Assembly: GCA_002839245.1 (NCBI GenBank)
Contig: PGXR01000011.1
Coordinates: forward strand, 1 to 22,100
Length of the DNA stretch: 22,100 bases
Reading direction: 5' to 3'
From: Spirochaetae bacterium HGW-Spirochaetae-7
Lineage (GTDB): Bacteria > Spirochaetota > Spirochaetia > Treponematales > UBA12059
In this document: in pieces, positions 1 through 8,315 of the stretch
Layout: each line of letters begins with the position of its first letter
How positions within the stretch are numbered: position 1 is the stretch's first letter
Notes under the pieces: generated by a model
What the model was told of the DNA's origin: nothing
What the model saw: the letters and a program-made list of their open reading frames with translations, nothing else
Database searches by the model: none
Translations under genes and position numbers: made by a program

Positions 1-1563
1 CCTTACCGCCGCCATGTCGGCCGCGAAGTCGCCGGTGACGAGCGGGCCGAAGGTCACCGCGTCCAGGATCGACTTGGATATTTCCGACTTGCCTCCGCCG
101 GAAACGGTACACGGCTTGTGGCACAGTAGACCCTCGGCGGCCGTGCCGACGAGGCGCCAGGCTTTCGAGGCGGCATGTTGACCGAGCGTAACGCGATAGC
201 CAGTCGGATGGATGTAGACCTCGGTCGGCAGGACGCGTAGCGATTGCATCACGCCATCGTGGGTCCAGAGGGCTTTCTGCGCCTCGAGCGATATGACCGC
301 GTCCTCGGGGAGGTAGACTATGTTGGGGAAGAGCCTGTCGACGGCATATCCCTGTGGACGCACCTCGATGCGGTCGCCGAGCAGCTTGATCACTTCGTCG
401 AAGGTCTGTCCCTTGGAACGCAGGTTGGTATCCGGTACGAAGTTGTTTCCGAGGCTGAAACTAGGCATGACCAGGGCGCCGCCGGAGTGCTCTTCCTCGG
501 TCATCCCGAGCAGGTTGGACGAATAGGAGATGTGGGCCTTTATCTCCTTCTTGGAATACCCGAAGTAGTTGTCGGCGATGATCGTGACTATGACCCCGCG
601 TTCGTCGCGGGCGCAGAGCTTGAACGGCTTCCCGTCGTTGTACTTTTCCTGGGGATCCTTCCAGGCCATACCGTCGCGTTTCTGCCGTTCGGTCGCGTCT
701 TTCCAGGCGGGAAGGCCGAGGTCTTTCTTGAGCATGCCGGTCAGATGGGTTGCGAGCACCACGCATCCGCTGTGCCCGGTCCAATGCAGCGGGTCCAGCG
801 CTGCGTCGTTGATGGAAACATAAGGGTCGCCGGAATTGCCGAAAATGCTTTCGACGAAATCGAGGTTGGCCGCGAGGGATGCCGGCGCAAAGAACCGTAT
901 CTCCATCGACAGCTCAGTCCATAGACCCGCGACCTCGGGCCGCACCGTCGGCCGCAGGAGGAGCGAAAGGAAGATCCGCGCCGCGGCGGGTTCATCGGCG
1001 GTGAACGGCAGGACGAGCAACTCATCGGGCGGAGCGAACGCCGCCTTGAGGAGGCGGGCGAAAGCGATTTTTGGCGTGGCCTTCTTGTCGAGGGGCACCG
1101 GCAGGCCGCCTTCCGCGATGTGGAAAACGCCCTGGGTAGTACGGCGATCGTTTGACGGATTGTGGAGGATGCCGTTGCGAATGCGGTAGGAGGCCAGCGT
1201 CGGCGAGCGGTAATCGTTGGCGTCGGGCGGGAGCGCCACTTCGCGGGCCATGCCGTAGCGGTCGAGGACGAGAGTCCTGGACGGAAGCCTGGGTCTTTCT
1301 TCGGCGGGAAGGTCTGAAAGGTACAGGTCGAGGAATTCCTGGATGCGGGCGTCGGCTGGCGGTAGGTAGTCCGCAAGCAACCGGTTCTTTTCGCGGTAGT
1401 TGGCGAGCATGTCCCTGGCGAGTTCCAGGAAAGCCGTCCCTTCCCTTGAGTACACCGGCAAGCCCAGAGATTCAAGCTTCAGGTTGATAAAGGCGATAAG
1501 CCGACCGCGTTCTGCCGGGGAGCGGCGGTCCAGGTTAATTCCATAATCACGCTTGACAGGCAT
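1..1563 (-). CDS. Large conserved protein, N-terminal 521 residues (possible PPi-type PEP carboxykinase), truncated by window edge
   Basis: The minus-strand frame is open without a stop from the ATG at 1563-1561 to base 1, so the 3' end lies outside the window. The start is supported by GGAGG six bases upstream (rc of 1569-1573) and by the divergent gene beyond it. The visible 521 residues begin MPVKRDYGINLDRRSP, with no signal peptide or membrane segment. Conserved-looking blocks are HTGHSGCVV near residue 263, a CARDERG...ADNYFGYSKKE block around 320-350, and a P-loop-like SGGGKS at 488-493 following CHKPCTV. From memory, very long proteins (about 1100-1200 residues) with this kind of Gly-rich GGGKSEISKS segment include the diphosphate-dependent PEP carboxykinases (EC 4.1.1.38), which make oxaloacetate and PPi from PEP, phosphate and CO2. 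I could not align it, so that name is tentative; that it is a real coding region is much surer. Confidence 0.85.
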   Translation of the reverse strand, partial: MPVKRDYGINLDRRSPAERGRLIAFINLKLESLGLPVYSREGTAFLELARDMLANYREKNRLLADYLPPADARIQEFLDLYLSDLPAEERPRLPSRTLVLDRYGMAREVALPPDANDYRSPTLASYRIRNGILHNPSNDRRTTQGVFHIAEGGLPVPLDKKATPKIAFARLLKAAFAPPDELLVLPFTADEPAAARIFLSLLLRPTVRPEVAGLWTELSMEIRFFAPASLAANLDFVESIFGNSGDPYVSINDAALDPLHWTGHSGCVVLATHLTGMLKKDLGLPAWKDATERQKRDGMAWKDPQEKYNDGKPFKLCARDERGVIVTIIADNYFGYSKKEIKAHISYSSNLLGMTEEEHSGGALVMPSFSLGNNFVPDTNLRSKGQTFDEVIKLLGDRIEVRPQGYAVDRLFPNIVYLPEDAVISLEAQKALWTHDGVMQSLRVLPTEVYIHPTGYRVTLGQHAASKAWRLVGTAAEGLLCHKPCTVSGGGKSEISKSILDAVTFGPLVTGDFAADMAAVR

Positions 1564-1672
1564 GGGAGCCTCCGTTCATATCGATGCAGGATGGAAAGTC
1601 TGATAAGAATCCTAGTACGAACGGAGCTTTTATTCCATCCTTGAAGCGGGGGTTCGGTATACTATATGGATA

Positions 1673-2254
1673 ATGGCGAGAAGCGAGCTTGAATCGATCA
1701 TCGACTACATACTCAACAAGGCTGACCCGGGCGAATTCGAGGTAATTGCCAAGGCCTGCGAGCGAAGGCGCCGCGACATGGGAAAGTATGCGGGCCTCGG
1801 GGGGCTCAACCCTGGCGCCCTTGCCGGCAAGATGGCCGCTTCGGTGCAGGAGGGGCTCACCGGGAGCGTAACGGGACTGCGGAACACCGTCCGTGACTAT
1901 GTCACCCGTATCGTCCGCCAGAAGGAACCGGGAGCGAGCGATGACGATATCGAAGCCCTCCTGGACCAGGTCCTGCCCGACCGCTCTTCGGAGGAAACCG
2001 GACGAGCCGGCGAAGACGGAGTCGACCTGCCCCCGGAGGCCATGGTGATGATGGTCCGGGATTTCTGCGATTATTCGCTGGGCATGATGCCTCCCTCGAA
2101 GCAACAGGAGTTGTGGGAAGGCATTCCCGAATGGCAGGACCAGTACTGGAAGTCGTTTTCGCCCGAGATCAAGGCCTTCGTCAAGGCCAGGCTCGAGGCC
2201 AGGCTCGACGAGGAAGCCTTCTGGTCGGCGGTTTTCAGCGTGCTCGGGATATAG
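1673..2254 (+). CDS. Unrecognised 193-residue soluble protein
   Basis: I do not recognise this family. The protein begins MARSELESIIDYILNKADPG, is strongly charged and mostly helical in character, and has no signal peptide or transmembrane segment. It has an acidic middle (about residues 100-122, rich in D and E) and an aromatic C-terminal part with W-rich segments (LWEGIPEWQDQYWKSF near 147-162). Codon use matches the neighbouring GC-rich genes, which supports a real gene. It is divergent from the large gene at 1-1563 (109 bases between starts) and lies 110 bases before hutH in the same direction. No good Shine-Dalgarno precedes the ATG at 1673. A TATACT at 1658-1663 lies so close to the ATG that a leaderless transcript is possible. 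A later start cannot be excluded. Confidence 0.7.
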   Translation: MARSELESIIDYILNKADPGEFEVIAKACERRRRDMGKYAGLGGLNPGALAGKMAASVQEGLTGSVTGLRNTVRDYVTRIVRQKEPGASDDDIEALLDQVLPDRSSEETGRAGEDGVDLPPEAMVMMVRDFCDYSLGMMPPSKQQELWEGIPEWQDQYWKSFSPEIKAFVKARLEARLDEEAFWSAVFSVLGI

Positions 2255-2297
2255 TCCCCAGGGATTTCCCGCCTCGAACAGCTGGCCGTTGCCGTGC

Positions 2298-2303
2298 TAT
2301 ACT
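2298..2303 (+). promoter_or_regulatory. Candidate -10 element upstream of hutH
   Basis: TATACT (five of six matches to TATAAT) lies 62 bases before the hutH ATG in the 110-base gap after the upstream gene. The hexamer 17 bases upstream (CGAACA, 2275-2280) matches TTGACA at only three positions, so the promoter is weak or activator-dependent if real. Transcription from here would place the inverted repeat at 2323-2340 in the mRNA leader. Confidence 0.35.
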
Positions 2304-2322
2304 GCCGGCCTGTGATCGCGAG

Positions 2323-2340
2323 GCGCCGGCACGCCGGCGC
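2323..2340 (+). promoter_or_regulatory. GC-rich inverted repeat in the hutH leader
   Basis: GCGCCGGC and GCCGGCGC form a perfect 8-base inverted repeat separated by AC, between the candidate -10 element and the hutH start, 24 bases before the ATG. No T tract follows, so it is unlikely to be a Rho-independent terminator. It could be an operator for a hut regulator or an RNA hairpin affecting hutH translation. The symmetry is seen; the function is inference. Confidence 0.45.
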
Positions 2341-2364
2341 TTGCTCGCCCTGAAAGGTTTTCGC

Positions 2365-3918
2365 ATGGAAACGGTAGTACTGGATGGCCGTGAGGCCAGC
2401 ATCAAGGATGTCGTGCTCGTGGCGCGATACGGCGCGACGGCCGAGCTTGCCGAGGAAGCCGTGCCGCGTATCGAGGCTTCCCGGGAAGTCGTGAGGCGTT
2501 GCGTCGACGACTCGCTCGTGCGCTACGGCATAACGACGGGCTTCGGCAAGTTCTGCGATGTCGTCATTTCAGGCGAAAGCAACGTGACTCTCCAGCGAAA
2601 CCTGATCATGAGCCACGCGGTCGGCGTCGGCGACCCGCTTCCCGAGGAAGTCGTCCGCGCGATGATGCTCCTGCGGGTGAACGCGTTGGCGGTCGGCGAT
2701 TCCGGAGCCAGGCTGTCTACCGTGCTAGCGCTCCTGGACATGCTCAACGCGGGCGTCGTGCCGGTAGTGCCGGAGAAAGGCTCGCTCGGAGCCTCCGGAG
2801 ACCTGGCGCCCCTGTCTCACATGGCCCTGTCGCTCTGCGGCATGGGGGAGTGCTTCTACCGCGGGAAACGTGGTCCCTCCTCCGACGCGCTCGCGGCCGC
2901 GGGTCTCGTCCCGGTGGAACTGGTCGCCAAGGAAGGCCTGGCGCTGATCAACGGCACCCAGTGCATGACAGCCATAGCCGCGCTCGCCGCCTTCGACGCC
3001 TGGAAGCTCGTCAGGACAGCCGATGTCGTTTCGGCAATTACGATGCAGGCGCTGCGCGGCATAACCGACGCGTACGACGCCAGGGTCCACGAGGCCCGCG
3101 GCCAGTTTGGCCAGATAGAGTGCGCCGCCAACATGCGCGGCCTGCTCGACGGTTCCGGCTATACGACGCGCCAGGGCCAGGAACGCGTCCAGGACCCGTA
3201 CACGCTGCGCTGCATACCGCAGATACACGGCGCTTCGCGCGACGCTATCGGTTACGCCTTCGACGTCGTGTCGCGGGAGATAAACGCCGCCACCGACAAT
3301 CCCCTCATCTTCCTCAACCCCGAGGATCCATCCGGGGGCGACATCATATCCGGCGGGAATTTCCATGGGCAGCCGGTGGCGTTCGCCATGGATTTCCTGG
3401 GCATAGCGGTCGCGGAACTCGCCAACGTTTCGGAGCGCCGCATAGAGCGCCTCGTCAATCCCGCGCTCTCGAACGGGCTCCCGGCCTTTCTCGTCAGGGA
3501 CGGCGGGCTCAACTCGGGCTTCATGATAGTGCAGTACAGCGCCGCCTCGCTCGTCTCCGAGAACAAGATACTTGCCCACCCGGCGAGCGTCGACTCGATA
3601 CCGTCGAGCGCCAACCAGGAAGACCATGTCTCGATGGGGACGATAGCCGCTCGCAAGGCACGGGAAATACTAGGCAACTCGAGGACCGTCATCGCCCTGG
3701 AGCTGCTCGCTGCTTGCCAGGCTATCGATCTTCTCGGTGGGCCCGAGGCGCTTTCGCAACCGACCCAGGCCGCCTGGCGCGCCTTGCGCTCGGTAGCGCC
3801 GATGGTCGAGAAAGACAGGGTCATGCAGGACGACATGGCGGCCGCGTTGGCGCTCGTAGCCGACGGCACCATACTCCGCGTCGCCGAGGACGCCATGGAC
3901 GACATCGAGGAGGAATGA
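2365..3918 (+). CDS. hutH: Histidine ammonia-lyase (histidase)
   Basis: A cytoplasmic enzyme that removes ammonia from L-histidine to give trans-urocanate, the first step of histidine degradation. The 517-residue length is typical of the family. The Ala-Ser-Gly triplet that cyclises into the MIO electrophile is at A143-S144-G145 inside GSLGASGDLAPLSH, and the conserved active-site tyrosine is Y54 in YGITTGFG. Other family blocks are visible: QDPYTLRCIPQ, ATDNPLIF and a GGNFHGQP block. The ATG at 2365 is chosen because METVVLDG begins the family homology and AAAGG lies eight bases upstream. The frame stays open back to 2113, but that part overlaps the upstream gene. The stop codon is one base before the hutU GTG, so the two genes are co-transcribed and probably translationally coupled. 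Confidence 0.97.
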   Translation: METVVLDGREASIKDVVLVARYGATAELAEEAVPRIEASREVVRRCVDDSLVRYGITTGFGKFCDVVISGESNVTLQRNLIMSHAVGVGDPLPEEVVRAMMLLRVNALAVGDSGARLSTVLALLDMLNAGVVPVVPEKGSLGASGDLAPLSHMALSLCGMGECFYRGKRGPSSDALAAAGLVPVELVAKEGLALINGTQCMTAIAALAAFDAWKLVRTADVVSAITMQALRGITDAYDARVHEARGQFGQIECAANMRGLLDGSGYTTRQGQERVQDPYTLRCIPQIHGASRDAIGYAFDVVSREINAATDNPLIFLNPEDPSGGDIISGGNFHGQPVAFAMDFLGIAVAELANVSERRIERLVNPALSNGLPAFLVRDGGLNSGFMIVQYSAASLVSENKILAHPASVDSIPSSANQEDHVSMGTIAARKAREILGNSRTVIALELLAACQAIDLLGGPEALSQPTQAAWRALRSVAPMVEKDRVMQDDMAAALALVADGTILRVAEDAMDDIEEE

Positions 3919-3919
3919 C

Positions 3920-5932
3920 GTGGGGACGAACGATGTGGCCGGGGGCTTGAGGCTGGAGTTCGACAAATTGCCGCCCGATCCGGTTTTCGAGCCGGGCATA
4001 AGGCGCGCGCCCAGGCGCGAGGCGCCCCTGTCGCGAGCCCAGGAAGCCCTCGCCGTCAGGAACGCGCTGCGGTACATACCCGAGCGCTGGCATGCGCGCA
4101 TGGCGCCGGAGTTCGCCGACGAACTGCGTACGCACGGCCGCATATACGGCTACCGATTCCGTCCCCGGGGGCCGCTCAGGGGCAGGCCGGTCGACGAATA
4201 CCGGGGTGCCTGCCTCGAGGGCAGGGCCTTCCAGGTGATGATCGACAACAACCTCGATTTCGACGTGGCGCTCTACCCCTATGAACTGGTCACCTACGGC
4301 GAGACCGGCCAGGTCTGCCAGAACTGGATGCAGTACTGCCTCATCAGGAAATACCTTGAAGTCCTTGACCGGGATTCCACGCTGGTCCTGGAAAGCGGCC
4401 ATCCGTTGGGGCTGTTCAAGAGCCATTCCCTGGCACCGCGAGTCGTGATTACGAACGGCCTCATGATAGGCATGTTCGACAACCAGAAGGATTTCAGCCA
4501 TGCGGCAGCGCTCGGCGTGGCTAACTACGGCCAGATGACCGCCGGCGGCTGGATGTACATCGGCCCCCAGGGCATTGTGCACGGAACCTTCAACACGTTG
4601 TTGAACGCCGGCCGGCTCAAGCTCGGCGTGCCGAGGGACGGCGACCTGCGGGGCCGGCTGTTCGTGTCGAGCGGGCTCGGGGGTATGTCGGGAGCCCAGG
4701 GCAAGGCCGCGACCATTGCCGGCGCAGCCTCGATAATAGCCGAGGTGGACGAGAGCCGCGTGCGTACGCGGCACGAACAGGGCTGGGTGTCGTGCGTCGA
4801 GACGAGCCTGCCCGGCGCATTCGCGCGGGCCGCCCAGGCCATGGCGAAAGGCGAGCCGATAGCGGTCGCCTACCTGGGTAACGTCGTCGACCTGCTCGAG
4901 TACGCGGACGACAGGTCCATCCACGTCGACCTGCTGTCCGACCAGACGAGCTGCCATGCCGCCTACGAAGGCGGCTACTGCCCCGCGGGGCTTTCCTTCG
5001 AGGAGCGTACCCGCTTGCTGACCGAGGATCCCGGACGATTCAGGGGACTGGTCGATGCCAGCTTGAGGCGGCATTTCGAAGCCATCAGGCGGCTGACGGC
5101 AAAGGGGACCTATTTCTTCGATTACGGCAACTCCTTCCTCAAGGCGGTTTACGACGCCGGCGTCGGCGAAGTATCGAAGAACGGCACCGACGAGAAGGAC
5201 GGCTTCATCTTCCCGAGCTACGTCGAGGACATCCTTGGACCGGAACTGTTCGATTACGGCTACGGGCCGTTCCGCTGGGTATGCCTGTCCGGCAAGGACG
5301 AGGACCTGCGCAGGACAGACGCCGCGGCGATGGCCTGCATAGACCCGGAGCGGCGCGGGCAGGACCGCGACAACTGGGCGTGGATACGCGACGCCGACAA
5401 GAACAGGCTCGTCGTCGGCACCAAAGCGCGCATCCTCTACCAGGACGCCATGGGCCGCATGAAGATCGCGCTACGGTTCAACGAGATGGTCCGCTCAGGC
5501 GAGGTCGGCCCAATCATGCTCGGGCGCGACCACCACGACTGCGGCGGGACCGACAGTCCCTTCCGCGAGACGAGCAACATCAAGGACGGCTCCAACGTGA
5601 TGGCCGACATGGCGGTGCAGAACTTCGCCGGCGACGCGGCCCGCGGCATGAGCCTGGTCGCGCTGCACAACGGCGGCGGCGTGGGCGTGGGCAAGAGCGT
5701 CAACGGCGGTTTCGGCCTGGTGCTCGACGGCTCCGAGCGGGTGGACTCGATCATCGGCATGGCAATGCCATGGGACGTGATGGGGGGCGTGGCCCGTCGG
5801 TCGTGGGCGCGCAACGAGCACGCAATGTCGACCTGCGCCGAGTACAACGAGCTGTACTCGGCGTACGGCGCCATTACCCTTCCGTACGTCGCCGACGAGG
5901 GTATCGTCGATACGGCGCTGGGAACCCGCTAG
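3920..5932 (+). CDS. hutU: Urocanate hydratase (urocanase), long form
   Basis: A cytoplasmic NAD+-dependent enzyme that hydrates urocanate to 4-imidazolone-5-propionate, the second step of histidine degradation. The protein has 670 residues, the long type known from eukaryotes and some bacteria rather than the roughly 555-residue Pseudomonas/Bacillus type. The Gly-rich nucleotide-binding block SSGLGGMSGAQ is at about 250-260. A GRDHHDCGG block lies at 535-543, followed by the ETSNIKDGSN and HNGGGVGVGKS segments. The start is the GTG at 3920, one base after the hutH stop, with GAGGAGG at 3907-3913 inside the hutH C-terminus as a strong ribosome binding site. The gene ends nine bases from the convergent CoA-transferase gene with no obvious terminator between. 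Genes for imidazolonepropionase and later steps are not in the window. Confidence 0.97.
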   Translation: MGTNDVAGGLRLEFDKLPPDPVFEPGIRRAPRREAPLSRAQEALAVRNALRYIPERWHARMAPEFADELRTHGRIYGYRFRPRGPLRGRPVDEYRGACLEGRAFQVMIDNNLDFDVALYPYELVTYGETGQVCQNWMQYCLIRKYLEVLDRDSTLVLESGHPLGLFKSHSLAPRVVITNGLMIGMFDNQKDFSHAAALGVANYGQMTAGGWMYIGPQGIVHGTFNTLLNAGRLKLGVPRDGDLRGRLFVSSGLGGMSGAQGKAATIAGAASIIAEVDESRVRTRHEQGWVSCVETSLPGAFARAAQAMAKGEPIAVAYLGNVVDLLEYADDRSIHVDLLSDQTSCHAAYEGGYCPAGLSFEERTRLLTEDPGRFRGLVDASLRRHFEAIRRLTAKGTYFFDYGNSFLKAVYDAGVGEVSKNGTDEKDGFIFPSYVEDILGPELFDYGYGPFRWVCLSGKDEDLRRTDAAAMACIDPERRGQDRDNWAWIRDADKNRLVVGTKARILYQDAMGRMKIALRFNEMVRSGEVGPIMLGRDHHDCGGTDSPFRETSNIKDGSNVMADMAVQNFAGDAARGMSLVALHNGGGVGVGKSVNGGFGLVLDGSERVDSIIGMAMPWDVMGGVARRSWARNEHAMSTCAEYNELYSAYGAITLPYVADEGIVDTALGTR

Positions 5933-5941
5933 CGTTCCGCC

Positions 5942-7252
5942 CTAGATGTATCCGAGGGCGCGTGCCTGGGCAGCCAGAGATTCCCTGAACTCCGGCGCCG
6001 CGATCGCTATCAACGCCTGCGTCCGTTCCCTGACCGTCCGTCCGCGCAACCTGGCTATCCCGTGCTCCGTTACCACGTGGTCGACGAAGGCGCGATGCAG
6101 CGTTACCGCGCTGCCTTCCGGCAGGGTCGGTACAATGGTGCTGACCGTCCCGCCCTTGGCTGTCGAGTAGCAGGCGATGATCGACTTTCCCAGGCCGTCG
6201 AAACCGGCCACCGCTCCCTGGGCGGTGTCGGACTGGCCGCCGGTGCCGGAGTACTGGCTGCTGCCTATCGACTCGCTGGCCACCTGGCCGGTGAAGTCGA
6301 CCGTGAGGCAGGTGTTGATGGAGACCATGCGGGAATTCTGGGCGATGACCGAGGGGTCGTTGACCCAGCGGCCGCGCTGGAACTCGACGGCCACGTTGTC
6401 GTCGAGCCAGTCGTACAGGTCGCGGGAACCCATCGCGAACGTCGAGATGAATTTCCCTTTCTTCAGGGCCTTGCGCCCGTTGGTGATGACTCCCAGCTCG
6501 TAGAGTTCCATCATCGAATCGACGAACATCTCGGTATGTACGCCCAGGTCCTTCTTGTCCCGCAGGGCGAGCGCGGCCGCGTTCGGTATGCCGCCTATGC
6601 CGAGCTGTATCGTCGAGCCGTCTTCGACGAGGTCGGCGATGTGCTCGCCTATCAGGATGTCTATGGCCGATGGCTGAGGCGCCGGCAGGCTGGGCACTTC
6701 CTGCTCGTGCTCGACGAAGAACGTGACCTGGCTCACGTGCACGTGGGTATCGCCGAACGTCCGCGGCAGGCGCGGATTTACCTCGAGGATGACGAAGCGG
6801 GCCGCCTCGAGTATGTCCTTCTCGTAGGTGATGCCCAGCGAAAGGCTGACGAACCCGTTCTTGTCAGGAGGCGTGCAGGTGCCGATGAAGACCTCCGGCG
6901 GCCTGGCGTTGAGCCTGTCGGTAGCGGCGCGGTGGAGCATGTTCGGCACGAAGGTTACCGTACCCGTGCCCGCCTTGAGCGCGGAGCGGGAGCCGGGCGC
7001 GTGGAACCAGCTGGCCAGCTCGAAGTGGCCCTTCATCTCCGGCTTCATGTAGAAATCGTAGGCCTTGAGCGTGAGCACCGAGAAGACCCTGACGTCATGG
7101 ACCGAGGGAGCCAGGATGTGCAGCCTGTCCATGGTCCCCTGCGGCTCGCTGGCGCATTGGCCAACGACGACGTCGAAGCCTGATCGTATGCACTGGATGG
7201 CCTCGTCTATCGGGCGAAGCCTCGAACGGTATTCGTCGTTCCACCTTGCCAT
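5942..7252 (-). CDS. Family I CoA-transferase (acetyl-CoA hydrolase/4-hydroxybutyrate CoA-transferase type)
   Basis: Likely moves CoA from an acyl-CoA donor such as acetyl-CoA to a carboxylic acid. The 436-residue length matches 4-hydroxybutyrate and butyryl-CoA:acetate CoA-transferases. Visible family blocks are GTCTPPDKNGFVSLSLG (123-139), IQLGIGGIPNAAALAL (215-230), GVHTEMFVDSMMEL (237-250) and SESIGSSQYSGTGGQ (326-340). E241 in HTEM is at the position expected for the catalytic glutamate that forms the glutamyl-CoA thioester. The ATG at 7252 has AAGGAG upstream. It is the last gene of a minus-strand operon, 30 bases after the KAS III-like gene. That context suggests it activates the acid handled by that enzyme. 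The substrate cannot be read from sequence; 4-hydroxybutyrate, acetate, butyrate or another short acid are all possible. Confidence 0.9.
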   Translation of the reverse strand: MARWNDEYRSRLRPIDEAIQCIRSGFDVVVGQCASEPQGTMDRLHILAPSVHDVRVFSVLTLKAYDFYMKPEMKGHFELASWFHAPGSRSALKAGTGTVTFVPNMLHRAATDRLNARPPEVFIGTCTPPDKNGFVSLSLGITYEKDILEAARFVILEVNPRLPRTFGDTHVHVSQVTFFVEHEQEVPSLPAPQPSAIDILIGEHIADLVEDGSTIQLGIGGIPNAAALALRDKKDLGVHTEMFVDSMMELYELGVITNGRKALKKGKFISTFAMGSRDLYDWLDDNVAVEFQRGRWVNDPSVIAQNSRMVSINTCLTVDFTGQVASESIGSSQYSGTGGQSDTAQGAVAGFDGLGKSIIACYSTAKGGTVSTIVPTLPEGSAVTLHRAFVDHVVTEHGIARLRGRTVRERTQALIAIAAPEFRESLAAQARALGYI

Positions 7253-7282
7253 TGTATTGCTCCTTGCTCTGTCTTGATTGAA

Positions 7283-8293
7283 TCAGTACGTGAACAGGTT
7301 GGCGCAGACGGCGAACCCGGCGCCCGAGGCGCAGAAGACCACCGGGTCGCCGCGCCGGAGCTGGCCGTCCTTGACGGCATGGTGGAACGCCATTGGAACG
7401 CAACCCGAGCCGGTGTAGCCGTAGCGTCCCATCACCTTGGGAGCAAGGCCACGGGGACGGCCGAGGGCGTCCATCACTTCGTCGATGACGCTGGCGTTTA
7501 TCTGCGTTAGCACGAACCTGGACACGTTCTCCACTGGCACGCCGCCCTTGGCGCAGAGCTCGCGTATGACCGGAGGCCATAGCTTGACGTTGCGGTCTCC
7601 CGGAAGGCGTTGCAGGAGTTCCAGCCCGTAGGTTCCCGCATCGAGGAGCTCCCTGGTCACCGGCTTGCGCGTGCCGCCGGCGTAGACGCCTACGTAATCC
7701 CACTGGGTACCGTCTGAAACGAACTTGCTCGCGATGTAGCCAGAAATGTCGTCGTCGCCAGTCCGCGAAAGCACAACCGCGCCGGCCCCGTCCGCGAAGA
7801 TGGACCAGCCGAAGGCGTCGCCGGGGCGAATGTAGGCCGGCATGTTATAGACGCCGACGACGACCGCCGTTTTCAGCGCCGGATCGCCGGCCATCATGCG
7901 GGCGGCCACGTCGAAGCCCGTCACGAAGCTGGCGCACGATGCGCCTACGTCGAATGCTCCCGTGTCGCGCTGGCCGCCCTGCAAGCGGCCCTCCACCAGT
8001 ATGGCGGTGGCCGGGCTTATGTATTCGGGGGTGTCCGTGCCGACGATGACCAGGTCTACGTCCATCGGGTCGACGCCCGCGTCGGCCAGCGCGGCGCGGG
8101 CGGCCTTCTCGGCGAAGTCGGCCGTGGTCTCGTCGACGCCGCGCAGGCGGGCTATGTGCCGCGACTTGATCCCCGTCTTGGCTTCCAGCTTGGCCGCGTC
8201 GAATTCCACGCCCGCAAGCCGCATCAGTTCCTCATTGCCTATCGCGAGGCCGGGCGCATAGACTCCCGTACCGATAATCCTCGCCTTTGCCAT
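7283..8293 (-). CDS. KAS III-like thiolase-superfamily enzyme with degenerate catalytic triad
   Basis: A 336-residue protein with the fold of 3-oxoacyl-ACP synthase III (FabH). The nucleophile is C120 in DVGASCASFVTGFDVA, and the C-terminal half ends in the usual CASGAGFAVCAN strand. In FabH the triad is Cys-His-Asn, with His in PHQAN and Asn in GNT. Here the corresponding segments read LTQIN (262-266) and YGYTGSGC (291-298), so the His position is Thr263 and the Asn position is Tyr293. A normal decarboxylating condensation is therefore unlikely. Acyl transfer, a non-decarboxylating condensation or a reverse (cleavage) reaction are alternatives. The ATG at 8293 has GGGGGAGG six bases upstream. 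It sits 22 bases after the double TetR gene and 30 before the CoA-transferase, so it is most likely in one operon with both. Assignment of the missing residues rests on motif alignment by eye. Confidence 0.85.
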   Translation of the reverse strand: MAKARIIGTGVYAPGLAIGNEELMRLAGVEFDAAKLEAKTGIKSRHIARLRGVDETTADFAEKAARAALADAGVDPMDVDLVIVGTDTPEYISPATAILVEGRLQGGQRDTGAFDVGASCASFVTGFDVAARMMAGDPALKTAVVVGVYNMPAYIRPGDAFGWSIFADGAGAVVLSRTGDDDISGYIASKFVSDGTQWDYVGVYAGGTRKPVTRELLDAGTYGLELLQRLPGDRNVKLWPPVIRELCAKGGVPVENVSRFVLTQINASVIDEVMDALGRPRGLAPKVMGRYGYTGSGCVPMAFHHAVKDGQLRRGDPVVFCASGAGFAVCANLFTY

Positions 8294-8315
8294 CGTCGCC
8301 TCCCCCGGGAGCCGC

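Noticed and set aside
2113..2364. Upstream extension of the hutH frame to 2113
   Set aside because: It overlaps the 1673-2254 gene, has no family homology, and the ATG at 2365 has a ribosome binding site and the expected HutH N-terminus.
5930..5945. Missing terminator between convergent hutU and the CoA-transferase gene
   Set aside because: Only nine bases separate the two stops; no hairpin is visible, but overlapping convergent 3' ends are common and need no special explanation.
6062..7183. Long open frame (373 codons) on the plus strand opposite the CoA-transferase
   Set aside because: It lies wholly antisense to a clear enzyme gene; long open antisense frames are expected in GC-rich coding DNA, and the protein is low-complexity and charged with no recognisable motif.
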